A stretch of 64,000 bases of DNA, taken from assembly GCA_037013685.1 (NCBI GenBank), contig CM072888.1, positions 1,717,034 through 1,781,033 of the forward strand. Direction: 5' to 3'. The translations under genes were made by a program, and so were the position numbers. Position 1 is the first letter of the stretch. Each line of letters begins with the position of its first letter. The DNA is from Acridotheres tristis. Taxonomy: Eukaryota; Chordata; Aves; Passeriformes; Sturnidae. The notes under the pieces are model-generated. The model was not told the origin of the DNA. It worked only from the letters and a program-made list of their open reading frames with translations, and made no database searches. Shown piece after piece: positions 13,001 to 25,000 of the stretch.

Positions 13001-16000
13001 AAAAGTGGCCATTTAGCTTCCATCATAGTAGCATTTTGGAAAACCCAGGCTTACAGAGCCAAGGTATTGGACATACAGAGCCAAACCTGCATTTTTTGTG
13101 TCCTGAAAGGTAACTGGCAGTTTCCCTTACCCAAACCTGCTCTTTTCTCTCTGTGATTTTCAGTCTTGCAGTGGTGGGGGATGAGAAACAAATGCAAAAT
13201 GCAGCCTGCAGCAGTTCAATCTGTGAGCCCAGAATACCAGCCTCTGCTGCATTCTGCTTCCATAAACCCAGCAAAAATTGATTGCTGCTTCTCAGAGATG
13301 TGCTGGGGGAAGCTGGCAGAGAGAACCCACTCCTTTTCAGCCAGGGGAAAGCAAAAAGCCCTGGGCACTGCTGTATTTATGTTAAATTCAGCATATATTC
13401 CCTCTCACTGAGAGCTTTTGGCTTGCAGCCTCGCTGAGAACACTTGGCTGGGAGCAGAGGAGCTTTTTTTGTAGCTAGAGATAAATTGTTCTGTGTCTCT
13501 CCAAGTACCTGTGGCCAGGAAGTACTTCATTCTGGAGGGGGAGCAGTCTGCCACCTGTACTCTGACCTGGCATTGACACAGAGTCCTGGCTTACTGCAGG
13601 GTTTGGCTTTAGCAATCTCAAATTCAGGTTGTTCCGGGCTGTTAATTCCTGGTGACTTAAAATTTTTACTGCTGAGAAACCGTGTGGACAATGAATACCC
13701 TTTTAATCAATTGCCTAGAAAATCTGAGTCTATATAATGGCTTCTCACATACTAAATAGAGCAATAAAACATTTAGCCCCTTTGATATAATCTAGTATAT
13801 CAAACCCCACTCCAAAGCTAACACGCCTTGTACCACCCAGGGAAACAAGCGATGGATTTCACTTGGATTTGGGAGTTGCATTGTTTTGCTCCTTCCTGAC
13901 TGCCAAAACTGCTTTTGTTTTTCCCTGTCTGTGCTGCCCCTGTGGCAGGTGAGTGCCACCCAGACTGTGTGAGCTGTTCCCAGGCCTCAGATCGCTGTGA
14001 CTCCTGCCAGGACCCCAGGAAGTGGCTGCAGGACGGGCGCTGCGTGGAGATGTGTGAGCAGGGCTTCTACCAGCACGGGGGGGCCTGCTTAGGTAATTCC
14101 TGCAAGGGCTGGCACCCCCTTCTCTGCTGCAAGCTGTGCCATCCCCTGGGCTCATAATAAAGGGATTGCCAGGCTTTGCTTGGGAAAGCTCCAGGCACGT
14201 GCTGTTGTTGTAACCAGGAGACTTTGGGAGGTTTCACATGGAAGAACAAGCAAATTCTTGAACTCTTTAGCTAAAATGAGGCAAAATCGTCTCGTTTTGT
14301 CAGAGCAGAGGGGTCTTTCCGCATCAGGGGTTTGGGATTGATTTTTCTTCTCTTTTCTTTCTCCTGGAAGCCTGCAATGAAACCTGCTCAGCCTGCACCA
14401 ATGGATTTGAGTGCTCCTCATGCCAGCCACCCCTGCTGCTGCAGGACGGGCAGTGTGTGACTTCCTGTGGCAAGGGCTACGTTCAGGATCAGCTCCTCTG
14501 CACAGGTAACTCGAAACCAAAGAGGCTGCAGGCCTCTGTGATGGCAAAAACTCTGCCTGGGCTGTGAGAACCCCCTCTCTTGAGGCATCTGCTGTTGACA
14601 TAGGTGTTAATGTTCACCCTAGAGAGTAAAGGAAGGGGTGAGGGAACAGAGGAACCAGGTCATGCAGGATAAAATTGATCACTGCTTGGGGAAATGTTAA
14701 TGACAGTTCCTCAGTGGGTCGGTTCTGTTGTGTGTTTCTTTGACTTCAGTGCAGACTGCCTGTTCATGCCAGACCTTTCAGGATGTGGTACTTTGAGGTG
14801 TATAGAAAATTGCTTGGATTGGTAGGACTCAGGAAAGACTTTCTGGGGAAGTTTTCTGCTTTGTTTTGCCATTCGTTCGATCCACTCTGTGCACTCTTCC
14901 TGGAAGTGCATTGAGCTCACTGCTCTCAGGAAGCATTTTTACAAAGTAAATTGGTAATTCTATAAAACACTGAGATGTGTTTAAATCCTTTATCCTAGCA
15001 GTTGGTAAGATTGAGAGTAAGATTCAGAAGTTAGCTTTCTCTTTGAAGGAGCTATGACAGTGCTTTTATGAGCTTCCCCTGCTCCTTTGAGATACTTAAA
15101 ACTCTTCCCAAACTGTAAAGCAGCTGCTTTTTCATCATAGCAGTTTAATTGTTTTCTCTAAAATTAACACTTTTCCCTTCTTGATGTTGGCCTTTTTAGA
15201 GGGCCTTCTAATTATTTCTGCAGCTCTGATTCAGCAGAGGGGTGGAGCAAATGCTTAACTTCTGAGCCATTACTTGAATTTCTCTGGAACTAACCCTCCT
15301 GCTCAGAATTCAATACAGGCTGAGGGCTTTTGGCACATCTCAGGGCAAAGCACTTCAGATGCTAAGTCCAGCTTCCTTTTCTGAAGTGGTTTCCCTTGAA
15401 GAGCCAGCCACTTGTTTCAGGTTTTGAAAGTCTGAACAACCTCTGTCCTGCAGCAGCCACTACAGCCCAGGGCACCACTGTGAATGTATAAATAGATAAG
15501 AGAGACCCAGTCCAAAAGAATTTATAGGCTTAAGTATCAAATCATCTTCTACTTCATTTGGTTTTATTTTATCATTTCCTTTCCACCTGCTCGTGGTGTT
15601 TTAATTGGCAGTGCCCATGTACTGCTGAAGTGGTAGGGAAAGGCTAATGTTTCATTTTATTGCTGCTTCGTAGATTACTGATTTTACACTCCATCCGGAT
15701 TTGCATGCTTGTAGCTGAATGTTGCTGGGAAAATTTGTTCCTCTTTCCTCAAGGGAATTAAACCAATTTGCTTTAGTTCTGCCTGGCTGCATTTTCTGCA
15801 TAAAGTCAATCCAATGGAGAAAGTCTTACATTTCACATGTGGTCTGTAATTCATGGCCATTCACTCTTTTCCTTGTATCCTCTCTATTTCTGCAAATCTC
15901 TAATCAGCTTGCTGAGACGGGCCTCAGACTGCTCCCAAAGATTTTCCTCATAATGGTTTTAACATCCACGATAAGCATGTTCCAGAATCACAGGAAGGAT

Positions 16001-19000
16001 GAACTGTGTTAATTGCTATAATTCAGTAAACTCTCTCTTGAGGAATTCACTCTGGACTTGAAAGAGACTTAACACCAGGTTTCTTGCTCTATCCTCTTGT
16101 TGAAACGCTGTTGTCTGCATTATAGAAAAACACAGTGAATTAACCTTTCCTTTTGTTCACGTTTTATAGCAGCTGATCTAATTGAGGCTCTTTGGAATTT
16201 TTGATTACTGTTGTTTATCTCTGCCCTATTTTAATCCTACACCGGGCTTGTTTTCCTGCCCCCATCCCTCCACTTGCTTTTGTGAAGAATTAAAACCATT
16301 AAGAGAAAGTAAAATTGAGAATAAAAGGTAATAAGTTCAGTTGTGTAGCAGTGGATTTAATGATCACGGTTGAGTTTGTGTCAGGCAGAGTGGTGGGCTC
16401 TCCCTTGGCAGAAATAGAACTCCCCCACCAAAGGCAAAGCAAAGGGAAGCAAAAATAAACTATGTCTGCGTGGTAGAATGGCAGGACTCGAAGGACTTGC
16501 AGTGTTCAATGCTCTCACTGCCTTTTTCTAACTTAATTATTTATGTTTCCAGGATTATTCAGAAGCCCAGGCAGAACTGGAGTGTTTCTGCTTTCATCTC
16601 CCAAAATGCCAGTGTTGAAGTGTGTAACTTGACACTAACAGACCCGGCTCACTCTGGAGCAAAGCACTTGGGTTTCTGCTCCCTTTGTGTTGCTTTTCCC
16701 GGCTGTCCCTGGCTGTGGAGGATCCTCCAGGATCCGGGGCTGAGCCTGCCTGAGCTGAGCTTGCCCAGCTCCCAGGGAGGGGTGCAGGGGAGAGGTGGCA
16801 CAGATCGGTGGGACCCCAGCAGTGCCTTCTGTGTTCTTGCTGGGATACCAGGGGCATTGTCCTCCTGCTGTGGTCAGACCTGGGAGGCTTTCACGTGTTT
16901 GCAGAAGAGACAGCCCCTATAAATCCAGACTGGAAATAGCCCGGGGGGTGGGAACAGCTTCCTGGCCATGCAGTCACTTCTAGTGATTTATTTTCTCACA
17001 GCCACTTGGTTGCTGCAGGCAAAGATGTTTGAGCTGACAGTGGCTCATTGAATGTTTCCATTTGTCCCTTGTTCTTTCTGTGGAGTTGGTGCCTGGCTGT
17101 TTGGGTGAGGAGCAGCTGTTGAGCCTGGCAGAGATCCAGTGCTGAAAGAGCCAGGGATTCTGGAGTCAGGGTGTGTAATCAGGGAATCACAGAATGGAAG
17201 AGTTTGGGTTGGAAGAGACTGTCAAGGTGATTGTGTTCCAACCCCTCTGCTGTGGACAGCTTCCACTATCCCAGGTTGCTCAGAGCTCCATCCAGCCTGG
17301 CCTTGGACACTTCCAGGGATGGAGCCTGTGCCAGGGCCTCACTGCCCTCACAGGGCTTTGCCAAGGGCCAGCAGGAGCCAGCTGGTAACTGTTTAAAAAC
17401 AGAGTCAGGCTGCCAGCAGGGAAAAAAGTGTCTCTTGGAAAGGAGCAGCACCTCTAGGGAGGATTGAGAACCTTGCAAATGACTGGGAATGTTCAGATGT
17501 GCTGACATAGTGAGGCAGGGTAACAGGCTGGGGTCCCAGCTGTGCACTGGGAAGTCTGCAATTAAAAGATCCGAGTCCTGGCACCCACTCTTTCAAAAAC
17601 ATGTTGAAAGTTAGAGTGAGCTCAGAGAGGAGCAAAACAGTCAGGTCTGGAAGGTGAAGTGAGGACATTTCACTGCTCAGAAATTTACAGCATGAACTCA
17701 TACTCTGCAGTTAACTTTCGAGTGTAGACGTGCCCTGAGAATCATCCAAGCTGGAATGAGATGCAGGTTTTTTTATCAGCAAGGGAAATTATTGACTGGA
17801 GCAGGAAACTGTGCACAAGCTCTGCCTTGGGATGGGATGGTTGGTGTTCCTTGTGTTGGGATTGTGAGGGGAAGATCCTTTGCAGTACAGGATGCCCAGG
17901 GTCCTTTTGAGACACTCCTCACATTGGAGTGTTCAGGACCCAGAAGAGCCACAGGAATGATCGAGGAGGATGCAGGAAGGTGAGAATGAGGGAGAACAAA
18001 CAGCAAATCAAGACAAGAAAAGGGAAGATCAACCAAGGTGGAGGTGTGGAGAAGGAGCATCCACAATGCCAAAGGACCATGTGCTGGGCATGAGCTCAAA
18101 TGTCCTGTGCCTTGCCCACTGAGCACTCCCTGTTCTAACCCCACGTTCCCTGCGTGTGAGATGGAGCTGATAGCACTTCCCTGCCTTGGGCAGAGTGAAA
18201 TCCCCTGGGGTGGGGTGTTACCTGTGCCATATGACTCGTGTAGAATAATGATAATAATAATAATGTGCTCTTAGTTCTGTGGATGAGCTGCTGCTGTGCC
18301 TGCTGGTTTCTGCATTGCACTGATGCTATTGATGGATGAGTTTTTCTTGGGTGGCTGCAACTTGAGACATGTTTGCAGGGCAAGCAGCAAGGAGTTCCCT
18401 TTTCTCCCACCTGCCACTGGCTGGGAGCACAAGCATGTGCCTGCCTTATTGTGAAATAATTAATTGAAGAACATCTTTGGAACATATTTGTGTGTAATTG
18501 AGGGAAAAAAAAACCCAAAAAACCTTAACAGCTAAAAGAACTGTAATTTGCACCGTTGCTACAACACTGGTGGCACAGGATTTGGTAGGAGTCTATCCCC
18601 CATATTTTCCCCAGGAGTCACTCAGAGCATGTGAGGGTTCCTGAGAAGTCAGTTCCTTCTGCACCTGGAAGGACAGGAGTTGTTGTTTCTGGAAGCAGGC
18701 CGGCTGGTTTTTCATTTTGAGTGCAGCCTTGCAGCACAGTTCTGTGTTTGTGCCCAGAGCTGGGTTACTGTCAGCACTCACCCCAAGGATCTGAGATGGG
18801 ATCTCTTCCTATTTCCCTTTGTGCCTGTGCAGCCCCGGGCACCAGGGACTTGACAGTGTTCCCAACACTCCTCCTGGGCTGATAAAAGCCACACCAACTG
18901 CTCTGATCTGTGCTGCTGTCACATTCCACGTGCAAAATGCAGCTGGAAGTTGTCCTGGGGATGGCTTGGATGAAAGATTCTAACCTGAGAGCAGCAGTGT

Positions 19001-22000
19001 AGCAGTGCAAGCCTGAGCAAAGGTGCAGAGAAGTGGTGCAGGCTCTTTTATTGTGAAGAGCAGGTTGGAAGCAGGTTGTTGGCTCATCCTACCCCTCTGT
19101 CTCCCCTGCAGCCTGTCACGAGTCGTGCTCGTCGTGCTGGGGAGCTGCTGAGAGCCAGTGCCTGTCCTGCCAACACCCAGCACACGTGCTGCAGCAGGGA
19201 CTCTGCCTGGCCACCTGTGGCCACGGCTTCTACCCCAAGGATGGCATCTGCACTGGTAAATAACTGAGAGAGAAACGCTCTGCACAAGCAGGGATCAATA
19301 TTTCATTTAGCTGTGCAGCAGCTGGGACTTCATTCGTGTCTGACAAGCCAGCTGCACCTTGTGCTTTCACACTGGATGAGGGAAGCTGCTGTTTGTTTGT
19401 GAGATTATTAATTCATTTAAGCTAATCAGATGCTGAAAGGTTTTAGGGGTTTTTCCTTGCCAAGCAGCTTGAAAACCTGAGTTGTTTCTGAGGGCTTGAC
19501 AAATCCATTTGTCTATGGAAAGAAAAATGGCCTTTGCCAGCAGGTTTCTGTAAATTTAATTATAATTCAGCATCACAGTAACTAATACCTGCACAGCAGA
19601 TGTGCCTTGGGAGCTGGGAAGCTTTGCTGGGAAAAAAGGAGAGGAGGTGGCTAGAGGGAATTAAAATTCAAACAGATCCTGAAGGGGGGGGAAAAAATCT
19701 CAAACAAGGAATCTCACATTTGCCACATGCATTCCAGTCTAACCTGGATTGCTGTTGGCAGTCACCTCCAGCTGCTTGGGAGGACAATCCATGGTCAGTC
19801 AGGGCTTGTTGGGCTTCAGGTGTGTGGCTCACACAGGTGAGCCTGGGCCACAGCTCCCCACAGAGAGCTTAAAAGCTGCAACACGGTGGCAAAATTTTTG
19901 CTTTTTGTGCTTATTCTGGATGACAAGGCTCCCCTTCATTTTGGTTGATGTCTGTACCAGGCAGTTTTATTCACCTGTGTTTTAAGTGTGCAGGCTTGAA
20001 ATCTTAGAGCTGAAAATAATTTAAGCTGAAAAGGAAGTTTGGGTTTTATTGCCAGTGGTTTCTTGAAGCCCCATAGCTGTTCCTTAAAATCTCTGAGAGT
20101 CAGACCTTTCACCTTCTACCTAAAACCATGCATTTTGATACCCAGCTGGAGATCTGCTTTGTCTAGTGAAAAGAAACAGAAATTGGTTAAGTAAAATGCT
20201 TGACTCTTCTAAATATCCAGCAGAGTATTGCCTTAGGGAAGCCAGAGTTCCATGGTGCTCTTGGACAACAGCTCAGTTCACTTCCAGGCTGATTGCCTGG
20301 GTTAATGTGGACCACAAGAATTGCTAAGAAAAATTACCCTGCTTGACTTCAGCTGCATTTTGAAGAAAAGGGGGAGGGGGAATATTGCCATTTTTTGAAA
20401 TCACCTTTTCCCCCCTCCTCCCTGGACAGTGTGGTAACTGCTGCTTGCTGTACAGTGCCCTACAAAGATTTATAGGGTGGTTTCCATGCATGGGGAGAGG
20501 CTGATGGCTCTGCTGCTCTCGTGTCATTAATGAGCTGTTCCCTTGGCAGCCTGTGGCCAGTCCTGTGAGAGGTGCTCTCCAGAGGCAGGCAGGTGTGTGA
20601 GCTGTGCTGCAGGGAAGCTGTTACACGAGGGCGAGTGCATCCCTCAGTGCCCACATGGACATTTCCCCAGCGGCAGTGGAAGGTGCAGAGGTAAGAGGTG
20701 GATTTTTGCATGACCCTTTCCTAGGCTCTCAGGGCACCCTCCTCGTGTTGCCTGCTCTTCCTCAGATGTGGGGAGGGAATTGTAAGAGCACAGAAATGAG
20801 AGTGGGGACAGGGAATTTTTTTTTTTTGTTGTTGTTTTCTTCGGTTCACTTGTGATGAGTTGTTTCAAACAACATCTTTTGCTTGTGAAACTCAAAGCAT
20901 TGTGTGAGTGAGAGTTAGTACTGTTAGCACTTGTAAATAATGGGCACTTTTGCTCTCATTAGTTCACCTAGCTGAGAGTTTTCTACAGCTGGAGAAGGCT
21001 GTAGTCAGCAATAGCACTGTGAAGGAGTAAAAATGGGATGTTTCAGTTCTGTGTGCTCTGTTTCTTTATCAGCTTGTCACGCTTCATGCTCCACGTGCCA
21101 GGGACCTCTGGCCACTCACTGCACCTCCTGTCCCTTCCCTCTGGCATTGCACCAGGGCCAGTGCCTGGAGAGCTGTGGAGAGGGTTTTTACCAGGATCAC
21201 AACATCTGCAAGGGTAAGCTCTGTACTTGGAATAAGTTCCTCAGCTGCTGTAAACCAGCTTTTGTTTTGCCTTTATCCCATGCTGAACACTCAGTGCTTG
21301 ATTCCTGCCTTCCCTGTGGATTGTTTCCTGCTTTGAGAAAAAGGGAATTTTCCCACATCCTTTGTGCTTTCACACTCCCAGGATTTAGTGATTTCAGGAA
21401 CTTTTTTTTCCTTCTCTGTGTACGCTGCTGAAATAAATGTCCATTGCTTCCATTGTCGTTTTCCTCACCACGAGTTAAGAGGTGGATGAAATTCCACACA
21501 CACGTGGTACGAAATTCCACACACACCTGGTATGAAATTCCACACACACGTGGTATGAAATTCCACACACATGTGGTATGAAATTCCACACACACCTGGT
21601 ATGAAATTCCACACACATGTGGTATGAAATTCCACACACATGTGGTATGAAATTCCACACACATCTGGTATGAAATTCCACACACACCTGGTAGGTTTGC
21701 AAACACTGAGGTCATGTTTGCAGCGGTGGGAAAAGCGAAAATTGGGAAGGTGAGTGAATTTCTGCTTCATGTGAGCCCTTCACGCTGTCAGTTCTTGCTG
21801 TCCCTCCTAGTGAGACTGAGCTGAGTGTTGCAGCTCCAGAAATTAAAGGAGAATTGGCTGCCTGTGGCACAGGGCTGCAGTTTTTTATTTGTTCATCAGC
21901 TTTACTCAGGAAAAGAGCCATTCCTGGGGGCGAGGGGAATGATGGCAAGGTATTTTTCTAAAATCCCTGCTCTGGTGTAGAAATGCTGTTGGGCCTTGTC

Positions 22001-25000
22001 ACTGTGTCTGGGAAAGCTGTCCCTTGTCCCTGGTAAAGCTGTGGCTCTGCTGGCTCTGTCCCCCTGTGCCCAGGTTGCCACCCATCCTGCCACTCCTGTG
22101 CCGGCCCGGGGGCTGCACAGTGCCTGCAGTGCCGGGAGCCCGAGGATGTCCTGCAGCCTCACCTGCCCGGGGAAGGAGCTCTCCATGGCCTTTGCCTCCC
22201 TGCCTGCCCATCCCACTTCCATGTGGATAGCACCGGGGTCTGCAGAGGTGAGAAGAGCTTTTCACAGCCCTGGGGTTTGGGGGTTTGGCAGGAGCTTGTA
22301 CCACGTGTGATTTGTGCTTGCCTCGTGGCTGCCCTGAGCGTTTAAACTCTGTAACTTTGCAAATGGCAGATCCTAGTCCTTTGGAGGGAAGATGTAATCT
22401 ACATCAGGCTCATGACTAAAAGACTCAGGTACTTTATTTTCAAATGCCTGTGTTCAAGCCTGCTCAGCTCAGCATAGCCTCCTTTCCATTGAAGCTGAGT
22501 GTGTGATTTTTAGCACTGACTTACTTTGAAGCAGGATCAATCCTTAAATCCTTTTCAAAAAAGACTGAGCTTTCTCCTTCTTAGCCCTTGGAGCAGGTCA
22601 AGCCATCCCACAGCAGTCTTTTCTTTTGAGGAAGCTCTTCTGCTACATGCCCTGCAGCACTCCTGCCATCCCTGCTCCTGAAATAGCAGCTAGGAAGCAT
22701 TTCCATGAAGGCTGGAGTTTGGAAAAGTGGGTAATGGGATGTACACTGGGGATATGTGTGGCTTCCCACCAGTCAGAGAGATAGTGACTCAAATAAAGTA
22801 GTAGTAATAACAATAGTAACAACACTGCTGATGGCTGTTTCTTCTTGTTGGAAGAAAACCCATCTTTTAAAAGTGGACATAATTTAAAATCCTGTTATTT
22901 TGATTTTATCTCTTTGTCTCAGCTCAGTGGAATGAGTACAAGCTCATTTTTTTGTTTTAGAGGATGTTAAAAATGAATAAATGGTTTCTTTTTTTTTTTT
23001 TTGTGGGTGAACAGGCCTGAGCAGAGCTCCGTGACAGCACTGAATTATGTCGTGGGGCAAGAATCCCAGCACAGCCCCTCGTGGTGTTGGCTCTGCTGTG
23101 TCAGGGATGGCATTAGAATGGGAGTTTGATTTATTGTAGAAAGGGTTGAGTGTTCAAGATGTCAGACTCTGAGCTCTCACTATAAAATACTCATGCAAGG
23201 TTTGTAGGTTCAACCTTTTGGAAAAAGCAAACCCCAAAGAGTGTGCAGAACAGAAATGTGTTCATATGTAGGGCAAAATGCTGGTTTTGTAGAGTCATAG
23301 AATGGCCTGGGTTGGAAGGGGCCTTAAACATCTCCCTGGCAGCCAGCTAGGTGTAGTTGTATAAATTATTTTATTTAATTTCATTTCCTCTGCCCAGCCC
23401 CGGGTCTTGTCTCCCCAGAGTCCAAATGTCTGTGTTCAGCTCACATGGTGGAACCTGTGGTCTCCAGCCACTGCTCTAATAAGTTTGAGGTTTTTAGCTA
23501 GAGAGTTTATGTATTTATTTGATTAGATGGCTTAGCTGAAGGTGGTTTGGTTTAGGGTTAGTGCCAGGAAAGAAATGCAGTTTTTAACTGCACTCTTCCT
23601 TCTTGCTGGATCATCCTTGTGATGAACATTCCCTTCAGATGACCAGTCCTCCTCTGTGGATATTTGCTGCAGAATGGCTGATGATAACTGTGCAGTGACA
23701 GGAAACCCTGCCTGGAGTAATGCAGGGTGACAACACGAGGTGATTTCAGCAGCTGGGAAGTTTGCAGAAGCCCAGAACTGTTCTGGGGAGGACAACAGCA
23801 TCTCACAGTGTTGGGCAGCTCAGCTTTGCATTTCAGTAATGAACTGAGTGAGTGCAAAGAAATATTAAATATGCAGCTGTCTCTGCTTGCTCCTTTTCTT
23901 CAGGAACTGCTCTCTGCTACCTCTCACAAGCAGAGGCTCCTGCAGAGGACAAATACCTTCTTGTCATCCTTGGCAAGAAAGCAGTCTGGCCATATTTTGG
24001 GGCAGTACCAAGCGAAATAAGCCAGGATTAATTTGGTTTTTTGTATGTTTTTGTTTGTCCCTTCCCTTCCCTGCAGAGTGCCACTCCTCCTGTGCAGGCT
24101 GTGTGGGGAATTCATCCCAGGACTGCACATCTTGCCCAGATTCTCAAGTGCTGCTGGAGGGCAGGTGCCTCCCTGCATGTCCTGAGGGGCTGTTCAGCCA
24201 CGGGGATCGCTGCTCCTGTGAGTCACCTGCAGCTGCCCTGCTGCATCCCATCCCATGCACGGCCCGGGGGGCTTTGCTCTGTGTAGTTGGAGATGCTGGC
24301 AGGTTTTTATCAAGCTGTTCAAGTATTTTCAGGGGACAATAGGATAGTCTAATTTCAGGGAATGGAATCTCCTCCTAATGGGGGAGAGATGTAGCTTAGA
24401 ATCATAAATTACACTCAGTTTTGCTCCTCAGAACTGTTTCCCTGATGATATTTTGTGCTTGAGTTCAGAATGATGTTCCTACCTTGTGTGCTGTAGAAAA
24501 AAACTCATCAATGGACAGCAGCGAAAAATAAAATGCTTTTATTAGGCAAAGCCTCAAATTTAGAGAGAAAAACCTTTTCTAAAGTTCATTCTTCTATTTA
24601 TTCAATTTATTTAGCCAAGGAACAACTCTATAAACAGATTTATTTGTCAGGCTATTGGAAAGATTGATCGGTTCTGAGGTGTGCACTGGCACCTCAGAGC
24701 TGAGGTAACTGCTGAGTGCTGCTTTACGTGCTTTCAGGCTTATATAAATGGCTTAGAAACAAAATTTCCGTGTCAGGAAAGTGGCATCTTGCAAGCTGTG
24801 TCCTTTTATTCATAAAGAGCTTTGAAAGTAGTTTTTAAGAATTTTTTAACTGACTGTTGGCTGTAGTATTTTTATCTCCCTCAGATCTGTAGCATGGAAA
24901 TCTGGCATTTGTCTTTAAAGCTGGGAGGATACAAAAGCAATCCATGAAATATTTTGGAGCTCTCTTAAGCCACTTTCTGTGCCATATCTTTGCTGAGCTT

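Larger units (their letters stand above)
14506..19111 (+). other. FRAS1 intron (4.6 kb)
   Basis: GT-AG intron. Contains an inverted CR1 fragment (17183-17356) and an (ATA/TAA)n run at 18246-18264. No gene seen. Confidence 0.8.

Noticed and set aside
21484..21690. CRISPR-like array
   Set aside because: Units are contiguous with no unique spacers, and the context is a vertebrate intron.
21197..21770. Overlapping antisense open frames with repeated C-V-W-N-F / V-C-G-I-S-Y peptides
   Set aside because: Generated by the 23-bp array being stop-free in all three antisense frames; not a gene.
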